NCBI GenBank assembly: GCA_030648135.1
Contig: JAUSIF010000177.1
Location: 1 to 5,024, forward strand
Direction: 5' to 3'
From: Xanthobacteraceae bacterium
GTDB taxonomy: Bacteria; Pseudomonadota; Alphaproteobacteria; Rhizobiales; Xanthobacteraceae
DNA: 5,024 bases
The position numbers and the translations under genes were made by a program. The notes below the pieces were generated by a model, which was not told the origin of the DNA, did not search any database, and saw only the letters and a list, made by a program, of their open reading frames with translations. Numbering within the stretch: the first letter of the stretch is position 1; the number at the start of each line of letters is the position of its first letter. Shown piece after piece: positions 1 through 5,024 of this stretch.

Positions 1-747
1 GTTGGCGCCGATGCCCTGGATCTTGTGCGGGCCAGGCTTGCCGCCGGACAAGAGCGGGCTGTCGGCCGGCTCGACCGCGACCAGACGCAGCGACGGTTTG
101 CGCGGCTTGAGCACTTGCCCGACCCCGGTGATGGTGCCGCCGGTGCCGACCCCGCTCACGAACACGTCGATGGCCCCGCCGGTATCGTTCCAGATCTCCT
201 CGGCCGTGGTGCGGCGGTGGATTTCCGGATTGGCCGGATTCTTGAACTGCTGCGGCATCGCCGCCTTGGGCAATTCGCCGATCAATTCCTCGGCCTTGAC
301 GATGGCGCCGCGCATGCCCTTGGCGGGGTCGGTGAGCACCAGTTCGGCGCCCAAGAGCGCCAGCATCTTCCTGCGCTCGAGCGACATCGACTCGGGCATG
401 ACCAGGATCAACCGATAGCCGCGGGCGGCGGCGACGAAGGCGAGCGCGATGCCGGTATTGCCCGAGGTCGGCTCGACCAGCACGGTGTCCTTGTCGAGCC
501 CGCCCGCCGCCTCCATGGCGTCGATCATGGAGACGCCGATGCGATCCTTGACGCTGCCGACGGGGTTGAAGAATTCGAGCTTGGCGAGGATGTGGGCCTT
601 GACGCCGCGCATGTTGGGCAGGCGATGGAGCCGCACGATCGGCGTGTTTCCGATGGTATCGGTGATGGAGTCGAAGATTTTCCCGCGTCCCGGCGCGCGT
701 AGCGATGCGGCGGCGGTCGTTTGAGTCTTGCGCACCGGCTCAGCCAT
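1..747 (-). CDS. cysK: Cysteine synthase A (O-acetylserine sulfhydrylase), 3' end cut off by the window
   Basis: This PLP enzyme joins O-acetyl-L-serine and sulfide to give L-cysteine and acetate, the last step of assimilatory cysteine synthesis in the cytoplasm. The 249 residues visible contain the family signatures in order: TIGNTPIVRL (31-40), the PLP-lysine motif NPVGSVKDR (61-69, Lys67 forming the Schiff base), the substrate-binding loop PTSGNTG (93-99) and the PLP-phosphate loop GTGGT (201-205). The frame is still open at base 1. Family members are about 310-330 residues, so roughly 70 C-terminal residues, including the region contacting the PLP ring nitrogen, lie outside the window. 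The ATG at 747 has a GGAG ribosome binding site (754-757) six bases upstream. It gives about 20 more N-terminal residues than E. coli CysK, and no internal ATG lies between that start and the conserved domain. The gene follows an Rrf2-type regulator in the same direction. A cystathionine beta-synthase-type paralogue is less likely given the CysK-like motifs and length so far. Confidence 0.95.
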   Translation of the reverse strand, partial: MAEPVRKTQTTAAASLRAPGRGKIFDSITDTIGNTPIVRLHRLPNMRGVKAHILAKLEFFNPVGSVKDRIGVSMIDAMEAAGGLDKDTVLVEPTSGNTGIALAFVAAARGYRLILVMPESMSLERRKMLALLGAELVLTDPAKGMRGAIVKAEELIGELPKAAMPQQFKNPANPEIHRRTTAEEIWNDTGGAIDVFVSGVGTGGTITGVGQVLKPRKPSLRLVAVEPADSPLLSGGKPGPHKIQGIGAN

Positions 748-773
748 GGCAGTCTCCAAGAATCCGACCGTAA

Positions 774-779
774 ATTTTA
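774..779 (-). promoter_or_regulatory. Candidate -10 element for cysK
   Basis: The minus strand reads TAAAAT here, five of six matches to the sigma-70 consensus, inside a short AT-rich patch that stands out in GC-rich DNA. It would place a transcription start about 20 bases before the cysK ATG. The hexamer 17 bases upstream (CTGCTA, 797-802) is a poor -35 match, which would suit a promoter that needs an activator or one read by a divergent alphaproteobacterial sigma factor. This is inference from sequence pattern only. Confidence 0.25.
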
Positions 780-804
780 TTGTTCAGGCGCGGCCCTAGC
801 AGAT

Positions 805-846
805 TCACCGATATGAGTCGACTTTATCGGCAAATCACCGACTTTA
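805..846 (-). promoter_or_regulatory. Candidate regulator-binding region upstream of cysK
   Basis: Between the Rrf2 gene stop and cysK there are short repeated words. On the plus strand CGACTTTA occurs at 819-826 and again at 839-846, exactly 20 bases apart, about two helical turns. TCACCGA occurs at 805-811 and 835-841. An 8-base perfect palindrome, AGTCGACT, is at 816-823, and CCGAT (808-812) with ATCGG (826-830) flank it as inverted arms. Rrf2-family dimers bind partly palindromic sites of this general size, so the adjacent Rrf2 protein is the obvious candidate ligand. The second repeat copy overlaps the end of the regulator gene. Binding is not demonstrated, and the repeats could be fortuitous. 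Confidence 0.35.
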
Positions 847-1281
847 GATGTTGAAATCGGGACCAGCGATCTGCTCGGCCAGTCCGGACCGTTCGGCGTG
901 CTGGCACAGACGATCGATGGTGACGGCGGCGAGCGCGGTCTCGAAATTCTTCTCGGCCTCGGCCACCGCAGGCGAGATCACGCGAGCGACCAGCGGCGGC
1001 ACCGGATCCTCGTGCTCGTTGGTCGCCTCGGCGATCCGCACGATCTCGGCAACCGATATGCGCCGCCGCTCGCGCGCAAGCTCGTAGCCGCCGCGCGGAC
1101 CGCGCACGCCCTTGAGGATTCCGGCATGCACCAGCGCCTGCAACACCGGCTCCAGATGACGTGGCGGCAGGCCGTGACGCTCGGCGAGCGCCTTGGCCGC
1201 GACCGGCTGGCCGCGGGCATGGATGGCGACATCGACTACCGCGGCGATGGCAAGAAGACTCTTGTCGGACAAACGCGCCAC
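844..1281 (-). CDS. Rrf2-family winged-helix transcriptional regulator without iron-sulfur cysteines, possibly CymR-like
   Basis: A 145-residue DNA-binding protein of the Rrf2 family (BadM/IscR/CymR/NsrR/RirA). The start MARLSDKSLLAI matches the usual family N-terminus. A helix-turn-helix covers about residues 26-55, with the recognition helix near LPPRHLEPVLQAL (38-50). The family hallmark wing RGPRGGYELAR lies at 60-70, and a long dimerisation helix spans about 103-133. I chose the GTG at 1281 because an AGGTGAGG ribosome binding site (1287-1294) sits five bases upstream. The ATG at 1329 would add a 16-residue Ala/Arg-rich tail, encoded inside dut, that the family lacks. The only cysteine is Cys126, so the three-cysteine cluster ligand set of IscR, NsrR and RirA (normally around residues 90-110) is absent. 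It sits just upstream of cysK and eight bases after dut, suggesting that it controls cysteine or sulfur genes, as CymR does in Bacillus. The target remains inference. Confidence 0.88.
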   Translation of the reverse strand: MARLSDKSLLAIAAVVDVAIHARGQPVAAKALAERHGLPPRHLEPVLQALVHAGILKGVRGPRGGYELARERRRISVAEIVRIAEATNEHEDPVPPLVARVISPAVAEAEKNFETALAAVTIDRLCQHAERSGLAEQIAGPDFNI

Positions 1282-1286
1282 TTCTG

Positions 1287-1294
1287 CCTCACCT
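1287..1294 (-). promoter_or_regulatory. Ribosome binding site of the Rrf2 gene, overlapping the dut stop codon
   Basis: The minus strand reads AGGTGAGG, strongly complementary to the 16S 3' end, five bases before the GTG at 1281. The TGA inside it (1291-1289) is the dut stop codon. It decides the regulator's start and suggests translational coupling with dut. Confidence 0.6.
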
Positions 1295-1765
1295 GGTCTT
1301 GCGGCCGCGCACGAGGCCGGTCGAGCCAAAGCCGCCGTCGCCGCGCGCGGTCGCTTCGAGCGATTGAACCTGTTGCAGCATCACGCGCGCGACCGGGGCG
1401 AACACGATCTGCGCGATCCGCATGCCGCGCGTGACCGCGAACGGCTCACGCCCGAGATTGATCAGCACGACAAGGATTTCCCCGCGATAGTCGGAATCGA
1501 TTGTGCCGGGCGCATTGAGCACGGTGACGGCATGGCTGAGGGCGAGACCCGAGCGCGGCCGCACTTGGCCCTCGAACCCCGGCGGGATCGCGAACGCGAG
1601 ACCGGTCGGGATCGCGGCCCGCTCGCCGGGACTGAGCACGAGCGGCTTCTCTTCCGCCACCGCGGCGCAAAGATCGAGCCCCGCCGCGTCCGCGGTCGCG
1701 TATTCGGGGAGCGGCAAACCGGCGGCGTGCGGGAGCTGCAGGAAGGAAACCGCGAGCGGCTTCAT
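1289..1765 (-). CDS. dut: Deoxyuridine 5'-triphosphate nucleotidohydrolase (dUTPase)
   Basis: This enzyme hydrolyses dUTP to dUMP and pyrophosphate, keeping uracil out of DNA and feeding thymidylate synthesis. It acts as a cytoplasmic homotrimer with Mg2+. At 158 residues it is the usual bacterial trimeric length, and all five conserved motifs are present: motif 1 ADAAGLDL (25-32), motif 2 RPRSGLA (69-75), motif 3 NAPGTIDSDYRGEI (84-97, with catalytic-water Asp90 and uracil-stacking Tyr93), motif 4 GMRIAQIVF (114-122) and the C-terminal glycine-rich lid RGDGGFGSTG (141-150). The lid and all catalytic residues are intact, so it should be active. The ATG start overlaps the coaBC stop in an ATGA arrangement (4 bases shared), which points to translational coupling. 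Coding of coaBC next to dut is a recurring arrangement in proteobacteria. Confidence 0.97.
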   Translation of the reverse strand: MKPLAVSFLQLPHAAGLPLPEYATADAAGLDLCAAVAEEKPLVLSPGERAAIPTGLAFAIPPGFEGQVRPRSGLALSHAVTVLNAPGTIDSDYRGEILVVLINLGREPFAVTRGMRIAQIVFAPVARVMLQQVQSLEATARGDGGFGSTGLVRGRKTR

Positions 1766-2988
1766 TTCCGCGCCCCCGCAGCATTGAGCGCGGCGGCGAT
1801 GCGGCTCACCAACCCGTCGGCGATCGATTGCTTGGACTGGGTCGGCCAGGACTCCACGCCTTCGGCGGTGACGAGATGAATGGTGTTGCTCGGCCCCCCG
1901 AGCACGCCGGAGGCGGGCGAGACATCATTGGCGAGAATCCAATCGCAGCCCTTGGCCTTCAACTTGGCCCGCGCATGGTCGAGAATCTTCTCGGTTTCGG
2001 CCGCGAAGCCGACGACCAGGCGGGGACGGCGCTTGTGGCGGGCGAGCGTCGCCAGCACATCCGGATTTTCCACGAGCGACAGGGTGACGGCCTTGCCGTT
2101 CTCTTTCTTCAGCTTTTGCGGCGATGTCTCAGAGCTCCGCCAGTCGGCGACGGCGGCGGCGCAGATCGCCGCATCGACCGGCAAGGCCGCCTCCGCCGCC
2201 GCCAGCATTTCCGCGGCGGTCTCTACATGGACGGTCTTGACGCCGGTGGGATCCGGAAGCTCGACCGGTCCCGACACCAGCACGACTTCTGCGCCGGCAC
2301 GCGCGGCAGCGCGCGCGACGGCGTGACCCTGCCGCCCGGAGGAGCGGTTGGTGAGAAACCGCACCGGGTCGATCGGCTCGTGGGTGGGGCCGGAGGTGAC
2401 CAGCACGCGTTTGCCGGAAAGCGCGTTCTTATCGGGCAGCGCCGACAGCGAAGCCTCGATCGCGGCGATGATTTCGTCGGGCTCGGCCATGCGGCCAGGT
2501 CCTGCTTCGCCGCGCTCGGCCATTTCACCCTGGTTCGGTCCGATGACCAAAATTCCGTCGGCGAGCACTTGCGCGAAATTGCGCCGGGTCGCCGGATGTT
2601 CCCACATCACCGGATTCATCGCCGGCGCGATCAGTACGCGCTTGTCGGTGGCGAGCAACACGGTCGAGGCGAGATCGTCGGCATGGCCGCCCGCCATCTT
2701 GGCGATGAGATCGGCGGTCGCCGGAGCGACCACGATGAAATCGGGTTCGCGCGCGAGACGGATATGGCCGATGTCGAACTCGCTCGCGGGATCGAACAGA
2801 TCGGTGAAGGCGCGCTCGCCCACGATCGCGCCCACCGACAGGGGGGTGATGAATTCCTGCGCGGCGCGGGTCATGATGACGCGCACGAGAACGCCGCGCT
2901 CCTTGAGGCGGCGGATCAGCTCCAGGCTCTTATAAGCGGCGATGCCGCCGCCGATCACCAAGAGAACGCGTTTGCCTTCGAGCGCCAT
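1762..2988 (-). CDS. coaBC: Bifunctional phosphopantothenoylcysteine decarboxylase / phosphopantothenate-cysteine ligase
   Basis: CoaBC (Dfp) performs two steps of coenzyme A synthesis: the CoaB half joins 4'-phosphopantothenate to cysteine using CTP, and the FMN-containing CoaC half decarboxylates the product to 4'-phosphopantetheine. The 408 residues match the usual length of about 400. CoaC spans about 1-185, with the glycine-rich flavin loop (11-17), catalytic His75 in GHIRL, APATADLIAK (88-97) and Asn125 in APAMN. CoaB spans about 190-400, with SGPTHEPIDPVR (199-210), Asn214 in TNRSSG, AAAVAD (277-282), the Lys-rich QKLKK loop (291-295) and GFAAET (327-332). In the CoaC lid loop the E. 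coli motif ACGD (with Cys158) is replaced by AERGE, so no cysteine is there. I chose the ATG at 2988 because it begins right before the conserved MALEGKRVLLVIGGGIAAYK block. An upstream extension to 3063 would add unconserved sequence from the AT-rich gap. It shares 4 bases with dut. Confidence 0.97.
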   Translation of the reverse strand: MALEGKRVLLVIGGGIAAYKSLELIRRLKERGVLVRVIMTRAAQEFITPLSVGAIVGERAFTDLFDPASEFDIGHIRLAREPDFIVVAPATADLIAKMAGGHADDLASTVLLATDKRVLIAPAMNPVMWEHPATRRNFAQVLADGILVIGPNQGEMAERGEAGPGRMAEPDEIIAAIEASLSALPDKNALSGKRVLVTSGPTHEPIDPVRFLTNRSSGRQGHAVARAAARAGAEVVLVSGPVELPDPTGVKTVHVETAAEMLAAAEAALPVDAAICAAAVADWRSSETSPQKLKKENGKAVTLSLVENPDVLATLARHKRRPRLVVGFAAETEKILDHARAKLKAKGCDWILANDVSPASGVLGGPSNTIHLVTAEGVESWPTQSKQSIADGLVSRIAAALNAAGARK

Positions 2989-3117
2989 GGCTGAGCCTTG
3001 GCCGGGTCTGGGACCTTTATTACCCTCGGTCCGGCCGATAATTATCAGGACTTCACTGTACAATTAGCACATGTTACGGCCCTCCGAGCAACGGCTTCCT
3101 CGGTCCTGGTTAAGGGT
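2989..3117 (-). promoter_or_regulatory. Intergenic region between ubiB and coaBC, probable promoter/leader of coaBC
   Basis: This 129-base gap is the longest noncoding stretch in the window and clearly more AT-rich in its middle than the neighbouring genes. It holds a perfect 10-base palindrome GATAATTATC (3037-3046). On the minus strand the first half, GATAAT (3041-3046), matches the -10 consensus at five of six positions, although I see no good -35 at the right distance. An inverted repeat GGACC (3011-3015) / GGTCC (3028-3032) lies in the presumed leader, and TGTACA is at 3057-3062. A coaBC promoter here would make coaBC-dut-Rrf2 a separate transcription unit from ubiE-ubiB. No terminator with a U-tract is visible after ubiB. 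Confidence 0.35.
3024..3106. repeat. Short direct repeat, two copies in the coaBC upstream gap
   Basis: The plus-strand nonamer CCTCGGTCC occurs at 3024-3032 and 3098-3106, 74 bases apart, both within the noncoding gap. Each copy is also part of a small inverted repeat: GGACC/GGTCC (3011-3032) for one, and CCGAG/CTCGG (3084-3103) for the other. In GC-rich DNA a repeated 9-mer may be chance, and no function is claimed. Confidence 0.3.
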
Positions 3118-4683
3118 CTAGCGCAACAGCCAGACCGCGAAGAGGCCCGCGATCACCCACAGCGCGAGCGTGGTCCAACGCCAGCGCCTCGCCTCGGCGC
3201 GGCCGATCGCCTCGACTGTCTGGGGTGAAAGCACGAGCCCGTCGCGGGTCTGCTCGTCGATCCGCTCGATCGTACCGGCAGCACGGGTAAGGAGTGCCGG
3301 CGCCGAGCCGATGAGCCGGCCGATGCTGCCGATCTCGGTTACCGCGTCCTCGATCCGGCCGACCGGGCCCAGATGGCGCTCGATCCATTCGCGCACCACC
3401 GGCTCCGCGGCCGTCCACATATCGAGCGTGGGATCGAGGGAGCGCGCGACGCCTTCCACCACCACCATGGTCTTCTGCAGCAACAACAGCTCGGGCCGCG
3501 TGCGCATGTCGAACAGCGCCGTCACTTCGAACAGCAGCGTCAACAGCTTCGCCATGGAGATTTCATCCGCCCGCCGGTCATGAATCGGCTCGCCGATGGC
3601 GCGGATCGCCTGGGCGAAATCCTCGATCGAATGATGCGGCGGCACATAACCCGCCTCGAAATGGATCTCGGCGGTGCGGTACCAGTCGCGGGTGATGAAG
3701 CCGTAGAGGATCTCGGCGAGGAAGCGCCGTTCTTTCGGCCCGAGCCTGCCCATGATGCCGCAATCGACCGCGACCAGACGGCCCTCCGTATCGACGAACA
3801 AGTTTCCCGGATGCAGGTCGGCGTGGAAGAAGCCGTCGCGGATGGCCTGGCGCAGGAACGACTGAATGAGAACCCGCCCGAGGCGGACGAGATCATGGCC
3901 GGCGGCCCTGAGTTTGTCTTGGTCGGCGAGCGGAATGCCTTCGACCCAATCGATGGCGAGCACGCGCCGGGCGGTATGCTGCCAATCGACCGCCGGCACG
4001 CGGAAATCGGGGTCGTTCTTGGTGTTCTCGGCAAGCTCGGTAAGAGCGGCCGCCTCGAGCCTGAGATCCATTTCGATCGCGACCGTGCGCGCGAGTGTCT
4101 CGACCGTGGCGATGAGACGCAGCCGGCGTGCTTCTTCGGAGTGGCGCTCGGCGAGCCGGGCGATGAAGAAGAAGCAATCGAGATCCTGCTGGAACAGCCG
4201 CTCGATGCCGGGGCGCAGCACCTTCACCGCGAGCGACCTTGAGCCGTCCGCAGTGTCGATCTCGGCGCGATGCACTTGTGCAATCGAGGCGGCCGCGACC
4301 ACCGGTCCGAAGGAGGCGAAGAGTTGGGCGACCGGTTTGCCGAGCGCCTCGGCAACGGCGGTCTCCGCCACGCCTTGCGCGAAGGGCGCCATGCGGTCCT
4401 GCAAAGTCTCAAGATCGCGAGAGATCGCCTGGCCGACCACGTCGGGGCGGGTGGCGAGGAACTGGCCGAGCTTCACATAAGACGGCCCGAGCCGGGTGAG
4501 CGCCGAAGCCAATCGGGCGGAGCCGCTGCCGGCATTCCGCCGCTCGATGAGGCGCACAAGACGCAACGCCAGACGCGGGCCCGGCGGCAGTACTGCCGCG
4601 TCGACCAGCGCGAATACCCCCTCGCGCGCGAGCACGAACCCGGCGCGGGCAAGGCGCAAGAGATGGATCGCCGCCGAAAGCAC
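3118..4683 (-). CDS. ubiB: UbiB, ADCK/ABC1-family atypical kinase-like protein of ubiquinone biosynthesis
   Basis: UbiB is a membrane-anchored member of the protein-kinase-like superfamily needed for ubiquinone synthesis. It has ATPase activity thought to help extract or present lipid intermediates to the Ubi enzymes. From the GTG at 4683 it has 521 residues, close to the usual 520-550. Family features in order are: the KxGQ motif in VKLGQFLATRPD (70-81), the Ala-rich loop AAASIAQVH (130-138) replacing the kinase P-loop, the ATP lysine in VKVLRPG (Lys154), ExD (Glu204, Asp206), the catalytic loop HADLHPGN (287-294) and the metal-binding DCG (307-309), where Cys is normal for UbiB. The C-terminus ends in one hydrophobic segment (about 504-520), where E. 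coli UbiB has two. The GTG has a GAGG site (4690-4693) six bases upstream. A TTG at 4686 would leave only three. It starts eight bases after the ubiE stop, indicating co-transcription. Confidence 0.95.
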   Translation of the reverse strand: MLSAAIHLLRLARAGFVLAREGVFALVDAAVLPPGPRLALRLVRLIERRNAGSGSARLASALTRLGPSYVKLGQFLATRPDVVGQAISRDLETLQDRMAPFAQGVAETAVAEALGKPVAQLFASFGPVVAAASIAQVHRAEIDTADGSRSLAVKVLRPGIERLFQQDLDCFFFIARLAERHSEEARRLRLIATVETLARTVAIEMDLRLEAAALTELAENTKNDPDFRVPAVDWQHTARRVLAIDWVEGIPLADQDKLRAAGHDLVRLGRVLIQSFLRQAIRDGFFHADLHPGNLFVDTEGRLVAVDCGIMGRLGPKERRFLAEILYGFITRDWYRTAEIHFEAGYVPPHHSIEDFAQAIRAIGEPIHDRRADEISMAKLLTLLFEVTALFDMRTRPELLLLQKTMVVVEGVARSLDPTLDMWTAAEPVVREWIERHLGPVGRIEDAVTEIGSIGRLIGSAPALLTRAAGTIERIDEQTRDGLVLSPQTVEAIGRAEARRWRWTTLALWVIAGLFAVWLLR

Positions 4684-4689
4684 CAAAGG

Positions 4690-4693
4690 CCTC
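4690..4693 (-). promoter_or_regulatory. Ribosome binding site of ubiB, overlapping the ubiE stop codon
   Basis: The minus strand reads GAGG, using part of the ubiE TGA (4694-4692), six bases before the GTG at 4683. The spacing favours GTG over the adjacent in-frame TTG at 4686, which would lie only three bases away. No in-frame ATG is close by. Confidence 0.45.
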
Positions 4694-5024
4694 AGAGCCG
4701 CCAGCCGGAATGAAGCGCGACCATGCCGCCGGTGAGCGGCGTCACCGCGACACGCGAGAAACCACTTTTCCGCATCATGCCGGCGAAGCTCTCGCGGTCG
4801 GGAAAGCGTCGGATCGATTCGACCAGATAACGATAGGGTTCGGAATCGCCCACCACCAGCCGGCCGATCTCGGGCACCACGCGGAAAGAATAAAGGTCGT
4901 AAAGCGCATCGAGGCCGGGGACGTCGACCGCGCTGAATTCGAGACAGAGGAAGTGCCCGCCGGGTTTCAGCACCCGGTACATCTCGGAAAGTGCGGCCTC
5001 GATTCTGGGCACATTGCGGATGCC
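4692..5024 (-). CDS. ubiE: Ubiquinone/menaquinone biosynthesis C-methyltransferase, 5' end cut off by the window
   Basis: UbiE is an S-adenosylmethionine-dependent class I methyltransferase that adds the ring C-methyl group in ubiquinone synthesis (and in menaquinone synthesis where that pathway exists). Only the last 110 residues are visible; the frame stays open to base 5024, so about 140-150 N-terminal residues, including the SAM-binding glycine motif, are missing. The visible part is diagnostic: GIRNV at the window edge, the methyltransferase motif YRVLKPGGHFLCLEFS, then LYSFRVVPEIGRLV, the family-specific SEPYRYLVESIRRFPD, and the usual end GGMVALHSGWRL. An in-frame GTG at 5012 is not the true start, since conserved UbiE residues precede it. 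The TGA stop is followed at once by ubiB, the same pairing seen in many proteobacteria. Confidence 0.94.
   Translation of the reverse strand, partial: GIRNVPRIEAALSEMYRVLKPGGHFLCLEFSAVDVPGLDALYDLYSFRVVPEIGRLVVGDSEPYRYLVESIRRFPDRESFAGMMRKSGFSRVAVTPLTGGMVALHSGWRL

Noticed and set aside
25..702. A 225-codon plus-strand open frame opposite cysK
   Set aside because: It mirrors the cysK coding sequence across the PLP motifs and resembles no protein I know.
1282..1329. Upstream ATG start for the Rrf2 regulator
   Set aside because: It would add 16 Ala/Arg-rich residues encoded within dut; the GTG at 1281 has a near-ideal ribosome binding site and gives the normal family N-terminus.
1193..1879. Plus-strand open frame across the Rrf2 gene, dut and the end of coaBC
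   Set aside because: It crosses three well-supported minus-strand genes and is Arg/His/Glu-rich in the manner of a reverse-frame shadow.
1828..2994. A long plus-strand open frame (388 codons) opposite coaBC
   Set aside because: It lies entirely antisense to a clear CoaBC, has low-complexity Gly/Arg/His/Asp-rich composition typical of antisense reading of GC-rich genes, and shows no family motif.
2989..3063. N-terminally extended CoaBC starting at 3063
   Set aside because: The additional 25 residues come from the AT-rich noncoding gap and precede the conserved family start at the ATG at 2988.
3084..3103. Possible terminator hairpin after ubiB (CCGAG/CTCGG)
   Set aside because: Only five base pairs with a ten-base loop and no following U-tract on the minus strand.
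3373..4242. A 289-codon plus-strand open frame opposite ubiB
   Set aside because: It is antisense to conserved UbiB motifs, with composition explained by codon bias on the other strand. No ribosome binding site or motif supports it.
1..5024. A novel defence, mobile or RNA-based system
   Set aside because: All long stretches are accounted for by six recognisable core genes. I saw no tandem repeats, CRISPR-like spacing, transposase, tRNA or rRNA pattern, or compositional shift.

Overview
The window is a compact stretch of ordinary chromosomal housekeeping DNA. It is GC-rich, and all six genes lie on the minus strand, so transcription runs from high to low coordinates. The gene order (ubiE, ubiB, coaBC, dut), the protein sequences and the high GC content suggest an alphaproteobacterium, most likely of the Hyphomicrobiales/Rhizobiales. 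This is a judgement from recalled family sequences, not from a search.

Layout in the direction of transcription: the 3' part of ubiE (5024-4692; ubiquinone/menaquinone C-methyltransferase) is followed within a few bases by ubiB (4683-3118; the ADCK/ABC1-type kinase-like protein needed for ubiquinone synthesis). A 129-base gap with an AT-rich patch and short repeats comes next. Then come coaBC (2988-1762; bifunctional enzyme of coenzyme A synthesis), dut (1765-1289; dUTPase, overlapping coaBC by 4 bases) and an Rrf2-family regulator (1281-844), whose ribosome binding site covers the dut stop codon. A 96-base gap with repeated motifs and an AT-rich patch leads to cysK (747 to the window edge; cysteine synthase, 3' end missing).

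Functionally there are two ubiquinone genes, then a CoA and nucleotide-pool pair, then a regulator next to a cysteine synthase. CoaBC uses cysteine as a substrate, so cysteine supply and CoA synthesis are metabolically linked across the cluster, although common regulation is not shown. The regulator lacks the three-cysteine iron-sulfur ligand set of IscR/NsrR/RirA. Because it sits directly upstream of cysK, a CymR-like role in sulfur/cysteine control is a reasonable hypothesis.

No RNA genes, CRISPR arrays, mobile elements or signs of recent transfer were seen, and no undescribed system is evident. The points most worth a second look are the repeat-bearing cysK upstream region, the loss in CoaBC of the cysteine matching E. 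coli Dfp Cys158, and the cysteine-poor Rrf2 regulator.
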